Below, in pieces: positions 1-8,628 of a DNA stretch of 64,000 bases. The number at the start of each line of letters is the position of its first letter. Within the stretch, counting starts at the first letter, position 1. The DNA is from Pseudomonas sp. 8Z (GTDB lineage: Bacteria; Pseudomonadota; Gammaproteobacteria; Pseudomonadales; Pseudomonadaceae), in the NCBI RefSeq assembly GCF_902506535.1, contig NZ_LR733827.1, forward strand, positions 383,755 to 447,754. Reading direction: 5' to 3'. Below the pieces are notes generated by a model. That model did not search any database. It worked only from the letters and a program-made list of their open reading frames with translations, and was not told the DNA's origin. The translations under genes and the position numbers were made by a program.

Positions 1-1385
1 GCATTGAGTTCGAGGATGCGCGCCTCGGCGGCTTTTTGTGCCGAGATGTCGCGTACGGTTTTCGACAGGCCGATCAGTGTGCCGCTGTCGTCGAGCAGGG
101 GTGACACCGAAACGGATACGTCAACCAGATGGCCGTCCTTGTGCTGGCGCTGGGTATCGAAGTTGTCGACGGGGTCGCGTGCGAGGATGCGCTGTAAGAT
201 CGTGCGTTCTTGCTCGACGAGGTGCGCTGGAACAGTGAGGCCGAACAGCGTGCGGCCAATGGTTTCTGCTGCGCTGTAACCGATGATGCGTTCAGCACCA
301 GGGTTCCAGCTCAGCACCCGGCCTTCGAGATCCAGACCGATGATGCCGTCACTGGAGCTGTCCACGATGGCGGCTGAGCGTGCCTGTTCAGCGATGATCT
401 GCCGATGATGGTGGCGGTTGACCAGAATTGCGCTGGTTAGCGCTGCCAGCATGAGACTCAGTAGAGTGCCGATCAGGGCTGTCAGGCGTGGGGAAACGAG
501 ATTCAGCTGATTTGCGAAGGCTGGCAGGGCATGCAGCTCTATTTGCCAGAGCCTCCCATATACCTGGCGTGAGACGGCATAGCTGTCAATTTCTTCCTGA
601 GATACCTTGCGCTGGCCGAAAAACTCTTGCGCTTGGTTGGCATCGCTGATGTCGCTCAATTGCAGGTGCAGTCCTTCGCGGTCGAGTTTCAGGCCTTGCA
701 GCACTTCCTCGGTGAGTAGGGGCGCGTAGCTCCAGCCGATACCCTGAGCCATGCGTGCTTCTGCTGTGTCAGGCGTGACCGAGCCGCGATAGATGGGCAG
801 CAGGATCAGAAAAGATTGCAAGGGACTACCGGTGGCTTGTACCAGCGTGATGGGCCCGGTAATACGCACTTCGCCACTGGTCATGGCAGCCATGGCGGCG
901 CTACGGCGGTTTTGCTCGGAGGCGATGTCGAGCCCGACGGCCTGGCGGTTGTTTGCCACCGGCTCGATGTATTGGATGATGAAGCGTTCGCCGTCATGCG
1001 GGGTCAGTTGGCGAATCTGGAAGTCCGGCATGCCATCGGCGCGGGCACTGGCAAGAAAGCGCTCTTGTTGTTGCGCAGGTACTCGACGGATGAAGCCGAA
1101 GCCACGTGCGCCGGGAAACTCCTGAGTGACGTCACGCGTTTTGCTGTAGTTGATAAAACCCTCGCGGGTGATGCCGTTTTCGCCGCTGGCCAACACCGCG
1201 CCGCGCGCGCCGCGCAGGCCATACTGATAGAGTTCGATGCGTTTGGTTACGGCATCCGCCGCGCGCTCGGTGGCGTTGACCAACGCGCTGTGTATGCGCT
1301 GTTGGTTGCTTTGTTGCAGCACTCCGGTAACCAGGGCCGTAGCGGCCATACCTGCTGCGAAGGTAAGGGCAACGATCAGCCGCAC
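1..1385 (-). CDS. CHASE-PAS sensor protein, 3' part beyond window
   Basis: Reading the minus strand from a GTG at 1385 gives an uninterrupted frame of about 461 codons that runs off the left edge. It starts with a hydrophobic segment (LIVALTFAAGMAATALVTGVL), followed by a periplasmic CHASE-type sensor region (roughly residues 40-290). A second membrane segment lies near residues 300-318 and a PAS domain near 330-445 (DGIIGLDLEGRVLSWNPGAERIIGYS). The output domain (histidine kinase, GGDEF or EAL) is cut off. The start has AAAGGA 9 bases upstream and lies 18 bases after the stop of the REC-GGDEF-EAL gene, so the two are probably co-transcribed and may form a sensor/response pair. Ligand and output are unknown. 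Confidence 0.8.
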   Translation of the reverse strand, partial: MRLIVALTFAAGMAATALVTGVLQQSNQQRIHSALVNATERAADAVTKRIELYQYGLRGARGAVLASGENGITREGFINYSKTRDVTQEFPGARGFGFIRRVPAQQQERFLASARADGMPDFQIRQLTPHDGERFIIQYIEPVANNRQAVGLDIASEQNRRSAAMAAMTSGEVRITGPITLVQATGSPLQSFLILLPIYRGSVTPDTAEARMAQGIGWSYAPLLTEEVLQGLKLDREGLHLQLSDISDANQAQEFFGQRKVSQEEIDSYAVSRQVYGRLWQIELHALPAFANQLNLVSPRLTALIGTLLSLMLAALTSAILVNRHHHRQIIAEQARSAAIVDSSSDGIIGLDLEGRVLSWNPGAERIIGYSAAETIGRTLFGLTVPAHLVEQERTILQRILARDPVDNFDTQRQHKDGHLVDVSVSVSPLLDDSGTLIGLSKTVRDISAQKAAEARILELN

Positions 1386-1403
1386 CGTGGGTATTCCTTT
1401 TGC

Positions 1404-3104
1404 TTATTGATGTTCTCGGGCTGATGTCAGGCCAAGGCAGGCGCACAACTGCTCGAATGGCATGGGACGGCAGTAATAGAAGCCTTGCATCAGTTCACAG
1501 CCCAGAGCAAGCAGCTTTTCTGCCTGTTCCAGGTTCTCCACACCTTCTGCAACCAACTCTAGATCAAGAGCCTGGCCCATTCGCACGATAGCTTCAATGA
1601 TCGCCGCATCGCTGTGGTCGGTGAGCATGTCGCGGACAAAGCTCTGATCGATCTTCAGCACATCGATGGGCAGCTTCTTGAGGTAAGAGAGACTCGAATA
1701 ACCCGTGCCAAAATCATCGATGGCGATGCGTACGCCCATCTGTTTGAGAGCCTCCAGCAGGCTGCGCGCCTGATCGATGTCGCGCGCCAGTACGCCTTCG
1801 GTGATTTCCAGTTCCAGCAGTTCAGGCGGCAGTGCGGTTTCTTTGAGCACGCCTTTGACCATGTCGAGAAAGGACTCTTCGCGAAACTGCACCACCGAGA
1901 TATTCACGCCTACGCACAAGCGCTGGCCCCTATCGAGCAGTGTTTTGGCGTCGCTGCAGGCTTTATGTAGCACCTGTTTGCCGATTGGGATGATCAGCCC
2001 CGTTTCTTCCGCCAGTGGGATGAAGGCGGCAGGCGAAACCAACTCGCCACTATCGCGGCGCCAACGAATCAGGGCCTCCATGCCACGGCTTTGCGCGTGG
2101 CGTACGTCGAAACGTAGCTGATAGAACACCTCGAATACGCCAGATTCCAGGGCGCTGCGCATATGGCTTTCCAACAAATGGCGAGCTCTTGCATCGCTTT
2201 CGATGCTTTGCGAGAAGAAGCGGTAGCGATTACGGCCTTCCTGCTTGGCCTGGTACATCGCTGCATCGGCTTGGCGATAGAGCGCTTCGAGGTCTTCGCC
2301 GTCGTCGGGGAAAACACTGATGCCGATGCAGGCGGAAAGATCGAAGCGATTACCGGCAATGTTCATCGGCAGGGCAATGATCTCCAGCAGGCGCTGCACA
2401 TAGTCGCTGATGTTTTCGGAGCGCTGTAGGTCGGTCACCAGAATCACGAACTCATCGCCGCCCTGGCGGCTGACGGTGTCGACGCCGCGTGATGCCGTGC
2501 TCAGGCGCTGGCTGACCTCTTTTAGAATCAGGTCGCCGGTGGAGTGCCCCAGTGAGTCATTGATACCTTTGAAATTGTCCAGATCCAGCAACAGCAGGGC
2601 GAGCCGGGATTTGCTGCGGCGGGCCTTCTGCAGCATTTGCTCGACGCGGTCACGCAGCAGCATGTGGTTGGGCAGGCCGGTCAAGGCGTCGAAATAAGCC
2701 AGCCGTTTGGCCTCGGCGCGCAGATTCAGGTGTGCACGCACATGCGCGCGAGCGACCGGGATGCTCAGCGGTTTCTGGATGAAGTCGATGCCGCCTTGTT
2801 CCAGCGCCTGGATTTCGTTTTCCGTGTGTGTGTGGGCAGACACGAACAGGATCGCGGCGTCGCACAATTTGGCGTCGGCCTTGATCAGTCGACATAATTC
2901 GAAGCCGCTCATGCCAGGCATTTCGATATCCAGCAAGACCACATCAGGTCTGCAGAAGCGTGCCACCTCCAGGGCCATGCGGCCATCGTCGGCGACGTGT
3001 ACTTGTGCCAGTTCGCCAACGGCTTCTTGCAGAATTCTGACGTCATTGGTTTGGTCATCAACGATCAGAATTACAGGTGTGGGATCGAATCGGTTTTCGG
3101 CCAT
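1404..3104 (-). CDS. Response regulator with GGDEF and EAL domains (c-di-GMP turnover)
   Basis: A 566-residue cytoplasmic protein. The N-terminal receiver domain has the acidic pair D16/D17 and the phospho-acceptor D59 (VVLLDIEMPG). A GGDEF domain follows with an intact GGDEF motif near residue 217, preceded at five residues by RGVD, the inhibitory I-site pattern. The EAL domain has MEALIRW, DDFGTGYSSL and KIDQSF, so both synthase and phosphodiesterase sites look complete. The gene is directly upstream of the CHASE-PAS sensor on the same strand, which suggests that sensor, or one like it, feeds the receiver. Whether net activity is synthesis or breakdown cannot be told from sequence. Confidence 0.93.
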   Translation of the reverse strand: MAENRFDPTPVILIVDDQTNDVRILQEAVGELAQVHVADDGRMALEVARFCRPDVVLLDIEMPGMSGFELCRLIKADAKLCDAAILFVSAHTHTENEIQALEQGGIDFIQKPLSIPVARAHVRAHLNLRAEAKRLAYFDALTGLPNHMLLRDRVEQMLQKARRSKSRLALLLLDLDNFKGINDSLGHSTGDLILKEVSQRLSTASRGVDTVSRQGGDEFVILVTDLQRSENISDYVQRLLEIIALPMNIAGNRFDLSACIGISVFPDDGEDLEALYRQADAAMYQAKQEGRNRYRFFSQSIESDARARHLLESHMRSALESGVFEVFYQLRFDVRHAQSRGMEALIRWRRDSGELVSPAAFIPLAEETGLIIPIGKQVLHKACSDAKTLLDRGQRLCVGVNISVVQFREESFLDMVKGVLKETALPPELLELEITEGVLARDIDQARSLLEALKQMGVRIAIDDFGTGYSSLSYLKKLPIDVLKIDQSFVRDMLTDHSDAAIIEAIVRMGQALDLELVAEGVENLEQAEKLLALGCELMQGFYYCRPMPFEQLCACLGLTSAREHQ

Positions 3105-3269
3105 AGCGGTGCTCCGGAAATCCTCTTTCCTTGGAGTCAGACTAGCCTAGCTTCGTTAATGCGCTTGTTGTCTGGAGGCTTGAGAGGTAAAAACCGATTG
3201 ATGGCGTTGTGCCTTTCGATTCGGCTCTTTGGATGGGGGCGGCGAGGTGCTGTAGGTGGGGCGGTGCAA

Positions 3270-3301
3270 GCGGTTGCCGTTTCTGCTGAAACGGCAACCG
3301 C
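3270..3301. terminator. Perfect 14-bp hairpin after the 57-aa gene
   Basis: Arms 3270-3283 (GCGGTTGCCGTTTC) and 3288-3301 are perfect reverse complements around a 4-base loop. It sits 7 bases beyond the stop of the small minus-strand gene at 3308. There is no clear T run on either side, so it may act as a weak terminator or an mRNA 3'-end stabiliser. Confidence 0.6.
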
Positions 3302-3307
3302 CTGAGG

Positions 3308-3481
3308 TCATCCTTGAGGTTGCGTTTCTTCCAGCGTCCTGCGGTAGTCATCGGCTTCTTCTTGAGTACGGAAAATGCCGACCAGCTCACCGTTTTGAAT
3401 CACATCCCAGGCCTCTAGGCCCATAGCGCGGGCTTCATGGGAAATATGTTCGCTGTCACGCTCATGCACGATCACGTTCAT
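3308..3481 (-). CDS. Hypothetical 57-residue protein
   Basis: A small frame starting MNVIVHERDSEHISHEARAM and ending EETQPQG. The composition is acidic and hydrophilic with no signal peptide or membrane segment, and the middle reads as a compact alpha/beta fold (WDVIQNGELVGIFRTQEEADDYRR). The codon-position pattern and the strong hairpin directly after its stop support a real gene. I do not recognise the family; similar short proteins are common conserved hypotheticals in Pseudomonas. It stands alone between the REC-GGDEF-EAL gene and the Old Yellow Enzyme gene. Confidence 0.7.
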   Translation of the reverse strand: MNVIVHERDSEHISHEARAMGLEAWDVIQNGELVGIFRTQEEADDYRRTLEETQPQG

Positions 3482-3648
3482 GCTTGTCTCCTCAAATTAC
3501 GGGTGCGGCAAGATGTCGCACATCGGTTATACGCCTCGTTAGCAAGCTAATTAAACCGGTCATTCGAGAAAGAACTGTTGCGCTGGTGCAACGATAGAAA
3601 ATCAAACTTTGCTGTCGTTGCAATCCTGCGACAGCGCTTAGCGGCCCA

Positions 3649-4884
3649 TCATGGTCTGGCGCGGCTAGCCATCCAGCGTCGATAGCGACGGGTGCTCAGT
3701 AGGTCGATTACCTGCTGCGTCAACAATGCCCAGACGGGTGACACTGTGGGGCAGGGCTGGCCTCCTTGGCTCAGCTTGCGCAACTGGTATTTGACGCGCG
3801 CCATATTGGCCAGCGATGCCAGAACCTTGTTGTTCCAGCTAATTGGCGGTAGCTGTGGCGCACTGCTGATGCCTTGCTGCCAGTCACGCGGCAGGTTCGG
3901 ATTGATGGTCAGGGCTGTACCGATACCGACTGTCTCAATGCCACTGGCTAACACTTCTTCAGCAACCGGGGCGCGGCGTATACCGCCGGTAACCATCAAG
4001 GGCAGGCGCGTTACGTCGCGAATCTCGCGGGCGAACTCCAGAAAATAGGCCTCACGTGCCAGCGTGCGGCCATCGCGTGCCTGGCCTTGCATGGCTGGTG
4101 CCTCGTAGCTGCCGCCAGAAAGCTCGATCAGATCCACGCCCAGCCCATCGAGTAGGCGCACTACGTGTTGTGCGTCTTCGACGCTGAAACCGCCACGCTG
4201 GAAGTCCGCCGAATTGAGTTTGACTGCTACGGCGAAGTCCGCTGAGACCTCGGCGCGTACCGCCTTGACGACCTCCAGTAGCAGGCGTGCGCGATTTTCC
4301 AGTGAGCCACCCCATTGGTCGTTGCGGCGGTTGCTCAGCGGTGAGAGAAACTGGCTGAGCAAGTAACCGTGCGCGGCGTGTATCTGTACGCCAGTGAAAC
4401 CGGCTTGTTCGGCCAGGCAAGCGGTGCGGGTGAAGCGTTCTATCACTTCTTGAATGACTGCAGGGGGCATTTGCTGAGCCGTGGCGAAACGCTTGGACAG
4501 ATTGCCCAACTCCAGTGCCACGGCCGATGGCGCCCAGGTCGGTTGGCCCATGCCTGCTTGCATTTGTCGACCAGGGTGGTTGATTTGCAGCCAGAATTGC
4601 GCGCCATTGGCACGCCCGATACGGGCCCATTGAGCGAAGCGCGGCAGATGTGTCTCGTCTTCCAGTACAACACCACCTGGTCCTGTCATCGCGCGTCTGT
4701 CGATCATCACGTTACCGCTGATCAACAGGCCGACACCGCCTTCGGACCACGTGCGGTAAAGGCGCAGCAGACGCTCGGACGGAGCATGGTCAGCATCGGC
4801 CATGTTCTCCTCCATCGCAGCTTTGGCGATACGGTTGGGCAGAACCGAGCCATTGGGAAGGGTTAGAGGATCGAATAGAGGCAT
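3649..4884 (-). CDS. NADH:flavin oxidoreductase, Old Yellow Enzyme family
   Basis: An FMN-dependent TIM-barrel oxidoreductase, about 411 residues from the chosen start MPLFDPLTLPNGSVLPNRI, which matches the usual family N-terminus. A frame 21 codons longer (from 4947) is open but looks non-coding. Family landmarks are LQINHPGRQ, the catalytic HAAHGYLLSQFLSP with its His pair, NRRNDQWGGSLENRARLLLE, and the phosphate-binding MVTGGIR and GIGTAL near the C-terminus. It likely reduces an activated C=C bond or a xenobiotic such as a quinone or enone; the substrate is unknown. The C-terminal 80 residues after the barrel are less conserved. Confidence 0.9.
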   Translation of the reverse strand: MPLFDPLTLPNGSVLPNRIAKAAMEENMADADHAPSERLLRLYRTWSEGGVGLLISGNVMIDRRAMTGPGGVVLEDETHLPRFAQWARIGRANGAQFWLQINHPGRQMQAGMGQPTWAPSAVALELGNLSKRFATAQQMPPAVIQEVIERFTRTACLAEQAGFTGVQIHAAHGYLLSQFLSPLSNRRNDQWGGSLENRARLLLEVVKAVRAEVSADFAVAVKLNSADFQRGGFSVEDAQHVVRLLDGLGVDLIELSGGSYEAPAMQGQARDGRTLAREAYFLEFAREIRDVTRLPLMVTGGIRRAPVAEEVLASGIETVGIGTALTINPNLPRDWQQGISSAPQLPPISWNNKVLASLANMARVKYQLRKLSQGGQPCPTVSPVWALLTQQVIDLLSTRRYRRWMASRARP

Positions 4885-5050
4885 GGGTGCTTGCTCGGGC
4901 TGAGATGGCGTGACTGTAAGTAGCAGAGACGTCACTTTAATCGCCATCTCGGCTCACGCAACAGTGGCGCCGCTCGGGGCATGAGTGGTCGGGTGCTATT
5001 GGTGGCAGCGGCTATGATTGTTGGTTAGTCCAGAACTCCAGGCGTAACGC

Positions 5051-5800
5051 GTGAAGCCTTCGATACTCTTTCTAGCGCTGCTGTGTCTGATATCTGGCGC
5101 TCTGGTCAGGGCAGAACCCTATCAAGTCGTCACGGAAGAGTGGGCGCCTTACAACTATCAGGTCAATGGTCAGCTCACCGGCATGGCGACAGACATCGTG
5201 CGGGCGATCATGGCGCTCACCGGGGATGCCTTCGAGATCGCTCTGGTGCCGAGCATGCGCGCCTCTTATGCAGTGCAGAATCACTCCCGAACCATCATGT
5301 ACTCGATGTTCCGCACGCCCGAGCGTGAGTCACTGTACAAATGGGTGGGCCCCATTGCGCAGGAGTCGATCCACCCCTACCAGTTGGCGGCTGTGGCGCG
5401 GCCAATCACTTCTCTGGAGCAGTTGCTGCATGCCCCGCGCATCACCACGCGTCATGCGGGCCTGGTGCCGAGCATGCTCGAATCACTGGGCTTTAATAAC
5501 CTCGACAAAAGCGCAGGCGAGAGCCATCAGCTCTATCGCATGCTCTTGGCGGGTCGTACGGAGGTGATTATTGGCGATACCGATGCCGGGGTGGCGTATT
5601 ACAGCCGCTTGCTGAACATCGCGCCGGGTACTTTGCGGCAAGTACCTATCGAGTTGTATCGCTCGTCGCTGTATATCGCCTTCAGCCAGGATAGCGACGA
5701 TGCCGTGGTGGCTGCTTGGGCTGATGCCCTAGACCAGCTTCAGCGCTCGGGGGAGCTGGCGCGCATCCAGCAGCGTTACGAGCGGGGCGATGCTCAGTGA
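5051..5800 (+). CDS. Periplasmic solute-binding-like protein (SBP_bac_3 type)
   Basis: A 249-residue exported protein starting at GTG. It has a signal peptide (KPSILFLALLCLISGALVRA) with probable cleavage before EPYQVVTEEWAPYNY. The mature part resembles family 3 extracellular binding proteins: the typical opening EEWAPYNYQVNGQLTGMATDIVRAI, and GRTEVIIGDTDAGVAYY in the second lobe. No ABC permease or ATPase gene is adjacent, and many pseudomonad proteins of this type are orphans of unknown ligand. A related orphan is at 26422. Confidence 0.85.
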   Translation: MKPSILFLALLCLISGALVRAEPYQVVTEEWAPYNYQVNGQLTGMATDIVRAIMALTGDAFEIALVPSMRASYAVQNHSRTIMYSMFRTPERESLYKWVGPIAQESIHPYQLAAVARPITSLEQLLHAPRITTRHAGLVPSMLESLGFNNLDKSAGESHQLYRMLLAGRTEVIIGDTDAGVAYYSRLLNIAPGTLRQVPIELYRSSLYIAFSQDSDDAVVAAWADALDQLQRSGELARIQQRYERGDAQ

Positions 5801-5936
5801 TAGAGGGCAGATGCACACAAGGAGCCTGGCGGCGCGTCAATGCTCGTGATGATGAATCGTAGCGCTGCCGTGCATACAATGGGCGCCTGAATCTTCCAGG
5901 CCATGCGTATGGCTGCATCGAACGAGGAAAACGCCC

Positions 5937-6422
5937 ATGGCCTCCCCAGACAAACAGAAGAAACGTGCCCAACGGGCCAAGACCAAGGCCAGGCAGAACC
6001 GCATGGGTAAGGCCAAACCGCAGGCCAAGGTGGTGCATCCGATCCTGGCCAATCCATTCATCGATGAGCCGTTCGATGATGTCGAGATCGATCTCTCCAC
6101 CTTCGACTTCAAGGACATCGAGGAAAACGGCTTCGACCCCGCGCATTTCGATGACCTGTTCCAGGCCATGAAGGCCACTGAGGGCATCAGCCTACTTGGC
6201 CTATGCCTGGTGTTCCTGCAGTACCCGGTACTGGAACTGGTGGTGGCCGAGGAATCGCAGGAGGCCGCGATGGATTTCATGATGGGCCTCTTGATCGTCT
6301 ATCGCGCGATCTTCCACGAGGAAGACGAGGACGCGGCCATGGCCTGGATCAGCAGTGATGCATTCCAGAACGCCTATAACGAAGCCTCGGACATCCTGCT
6401 GAAGAAGAACGCCCGAGGTTGA
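5937..6422 (+). CDS. Hypothetical protein, basic N-terminus and acidic helical body
   Basis: A 161-residue protein. The first 32 residues are strongly basic (DKQKKRAQRAKTKARQNR), followed by an acidic stretch (FDDVEIDLSTFDFKDIEE) and a helical domain with LLGLCLVFLQYPVLELVVAEE. There is no signal peptide. The start has AGGA 8 bases upstream. I recognise it only as a conserved pseudomonad hypothetical; the basic tail could contact RNA or DNA, but nothing shows this directly. Confidence 0.8.
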   Translation: MASPDKQKKRAQRAKTKARQNRMGKAKPQAKVVHPILANPFIDEPFDDVEIDLSTFDFKDIEENGFDPAHFDDLFQAMKATEGISLLGLCLVFLQYPVLELVVAEESQEAAMDFMMGLLIVYRAIFHEEDEDAAMAWISSDAFQNAYNEASDILLKKNARG

Positions 6423-6426
6423 ACAA

Positions 6427-6456
6427 AACAAGCCGCGCAGTGGTGCGCGGCTTGTT
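6427..6456 (-). terminator. Intrinsic terminator of the YqaE-like gene
   Basis: Arms 6427-6439 and 6444-6456 form a 13-bp perfect stem (core CAAGCCGCGCA) with a 4-base loop. On the minus strand it is followed by a T-rich run (TTTGTTC). It lies 5 bases past the stop of the small membrane protein gene and just past the stop of the convergent plus-strand gene, so it may serve both. Confidence 0.8.
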
Positions 6457-6461
6457 GGTAT

Positions 6462-6620
6462 TCAGCGTTTGGCGATGATGTACACCGCATGAACGATCCC
6501 TGGGATGTAGCCCAGTAGCGTCAGCAGAATGTTCAGCCAGAACGCCCCGGCAAAGCCGACCTGCAGAAAGACGCCCAGAGGCGGCAGAAGGATGGCTATT
6601 AGAATTCGGATCAGATCCAT
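6462..6620 (-). CDS. YqaE/Pmp3 family small membrane protein
   Basis: A 52-residue protein, MDLIRILIAILLPPLGVFLQ and so on. It consists of two hydrophobic helices with the family hallmarks LPPLGVFLQVGF, FWLNILLTLLGYIPGIVHAVYII. Length and topology match the UPF0057/Pmp3 proteolipid family, whose members sit in the inner membrane and are linked to salt and membrane-potential stress. It is a stand-alone gene with its own hairpin terminator. Confidence 0.92.
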   Translation of the reverse strand: MDLIRILIAILLPPLGVFLQVGFAGAFWLNILLTLLGYIPGIVHAVYIIAKR

Positions 6621-6739
6621 GGGGATTCTCCCTGTCAGTGGCCTTTACGAGCCGTCCTGATAGTCGACCATGGCTGGTCCTGATGGGTTCCTCGGTGTTT
6701 GTTTCCTGTTAATGCTCACCTGCACGGGCAGCGCCACGC

Positions 6740-7303
6740 TTATCCGTAAGCTTGGGCGAATGTTTCGACGGCAGCCATCAGGCGCGACTCGTTGACGGGC
6801 ATGGGATTTCTACAGTCGATGTTCCCCACCGCTAGCAGGAGAAACTGGCTGGCGGTTTGCTTCGGTGCTGTACAGCGTGGCGAGCACGACAGAGCCCTTT
6901 CCAGGTAGCGCTGATAGGGGAGGTAGCGTTGCTGCCAGTGTACCGACGGTGTGCGGTTGGAATGCAGCGCTATTTGGCTGAGCGCTTTAGTGGCTGGATG
7001 CTCAGTGTGCCGTAGCAGTTCATGCGCAACGCGTTCCAGGCAAACGCGTAGTTCCTCATGCACCAGAGTTGGCAGTTTCGGTACAGGCAACTGTTCCAGC
7101 CAGTAGCTATTGACCTCCTGAAAGAGCTGCTCTTTGTCTGTGAAGTGTGCGTAAAGGGTTGCCTTGGTGGTACCGGCTGAGTCGGAGATGGCTTGCATGT
7201 TGGCCAGCTCGAAGCTGCTGGTCGCGAATGCATCGCTTGCTGCGAGTAGCATTTCGCGCCGACGAATTTGTCGGCGCAGATCTTTTGCGGCAGGCCTTTG
7301 CAC
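6740..7303 (-). CDS. TetR family transcriptional regulator (last gene of efflux operon)
   Basis: 187 residues from a GTG at 7303, one base after the stop of the ketosynthase gene and with GGGAG suitably placed. A longer open frame (to 7417) lies inside the ketosynthase gene and is rejected. The N-terminal TetR helix-turn-helix is visible: ILLAASDAFATSSFELANMQAISDSAGTTKATLYAHFTDKEQLFQEV in its family layout. The C-terminal ligand-binding part is divergent. As the fifth gene of the adaptor-pump-SDR-ketosynthase operon it may give feedback control or sense the enzyme product. A second TetR gene stands at the other end of the locus. Confidence 0.85.
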   Translation of the reverse strand: MQRPAAKDLRRQIRRREMLLAASDAFATSSFELANMQAISDSAGTTKATLYAHFTDKEQLFQEVNSYWLEQLPVPKLPTLVHEELRVCLERVAHELLRHTEHPATKALSQIALHSNRTPSVHWQQRYLPYQRYLERALSCSPRCTAPKQTASQFLLLAVGNIDCRNPMPVNESRLMAAVETFAQAYG

Positions 7304-7304
7304 C

Positions 7305-8588
7305 TCAAGGCTCCCAGTGCCGGAACAGTAGGCTGGCATTGACGCCGCCGAAGCCAAAACCATTCGACAATGCGTAGCGTATCGGCATCTGCCGTGCGTG
7401 CTGGGCGACCAGATCAAGGCCCTCAGCCGCCTCGTCCGGGTTGCTGAGGTTCAGGGTCGCCGGGACGATTTGGTCACGCAGGGCCAGTACGGTGAAGATT
7501 GCTTCGACGCCACCGGCAGCGCCAAGCAGGTGCCCGGTACTGGATTTGGTCGAGGTGATCGCTACGCCCGAGCCTGTGCCGAATACCGAGCGAATGGCGG
7601 CCAGCTCGCCTTGATCGCCCACGGGCGTGGAGGTGGCGTGGGCGTTGATGTGCTGTACGTCGCCTGGGGCTACGCCTGCCTGGTCCAAGGCAAGCTGCAT
7701 GGCACGTCGCGCGCCGTCGCCGTTCTCGGGGCCAGCGGTGAGGTGGTAGGCATCGGCGCTGGTGCCATAGCCGACCAGCTCAGCTAATGGCTGCGCGCCA
7801 CGGGCCAGAGCATGCGCTAGCGATTCGATGACCAGCAGGCCAGCACCCTCGGCCATGACGAAGCCGTCGCGGTCACGGTCGAATGGGCGAGAGGCTTGCT
7901 GAGGATGCTCATTGAATGCCGTGGAAAGGGCGCGAGCGGCGGCGAAGCTGCCAAGGGTGACGCGGTGGATAGCGGCTTCTGTGCCACCGCACAGGGCGAC
8001 ATCCGCTTCCCCGTTGCGAATCATCCGGGCGGCATCACCAATGGCCTGTGCACCTGCTGCGCAGGCGGTGATCGGAGCGCCGAGCGGCCCTCTGAAACCA
8101 TGGCGGATGGATACTTGACCGGCTGCCATGTTGGCCAGGAACGACGGTGCGGTAAACGGTGAAAGACGGCGCGGGCCGCGTTCGTCTGTGGTATGCACAG
8201 CCTCGGCAATGGCGCCGAAACCGCCGACACCAGACGCGATGACGGTGGCCGTGCGCTGACGCTGGGCCTCGTCCGTGGGGTGCCAGCCTGCTTGCTGCAG
8301 GGCTTCCTCGGCGGCCACCAAGGCGAACTCGATGAAGCGATCCATCTTCTTGCGCTCTTTAGCGGGGATGACCCGCTCCGGGTCGAAACCGCCCTGCGGA
8401 TCTTCTGCTACATCGGGCACACGACCGCCAACTGCGCAGCCGGTGCCATCACTCAGCGCCTCAGGCAGCGTACGAATGCCTGATTGGCCGGCCAGCAGGC
8501 GTGACCAAACCGTTTCACTGCCACAGCCCAAGGGGCTGACCATTCCCATTCCGGTGACGACGATGCGTACACGGTGATCTTGATGCAT
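7305..8588 (-). CDS. Beta-ketoacyl-ACP synthase II-like (FabF family)
   Basis: A 427-residue thiolase-fold condensing enzyme. The catalytic triad is intact: Cys176 in ITACAAG, His317 in NAHATSTPVGD, and His353 in STKSSTGHLLGAAGG with the accompanying Lys348. The motif around the Cys (ACAAGAQAIG) departs slightly from the housekeeping FabF ACATSAH. It lies inside an RND efflux operon rather than beside fabG/acpP, so it is probably a second, specialised ketosynthase and not the essential FabF. No acyl carrier protein gene is next to it. Substrate unknown. Confidence 0.92.
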   Translation of the reverse strand: MHQDHRVRIVVTGMGMVSPLGCGSETVWSRLLAGQSGIRTLPEALSDGTGCAVGGRVPDVAEDPQGGFDPERVIPAKERKKMDRFIEFALVAAEEALQQAGWHPTDEAQRQRTATVIASGVGGFGAIAEAVHTTDERGPRRLSPFTAPSFLANMAAGQVSIRHGFRGPLGAPITACAAGAQAIGDAARMIRNGEADVALCGGTEAAIHRVTLGSFAAARALSTAFNEHPQQASRPFDRDRDGFVMAEGAGLLVIESLAHALARGAQPLAELVGYGTSADAYHLTAGPENGDGARRAMQLALDQAGVAPGDVQHINAHATSTPVGDQGELAAIRSVFGTGSGVAITSTKSSTGHLLGAAGGVEAIFTVLALRDQIVPATLNLSNPDEAAEGLDLVAQHARQMPIRYALSNGFGFGGVNASLLFRHWEP

Positions 8589-8628
8589 TGTGCTGCCTCG
8601 ATTTTGGAACGATGAATAAGGTGTTTGC

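Noticed and set aside
4885..4947. 21-residue N-terminal extension of the Old Yellow Enzyme
   Set aside because: Family members begin at MPLFDPLTLPNG; the extension has no ribosome site and atypical composition.
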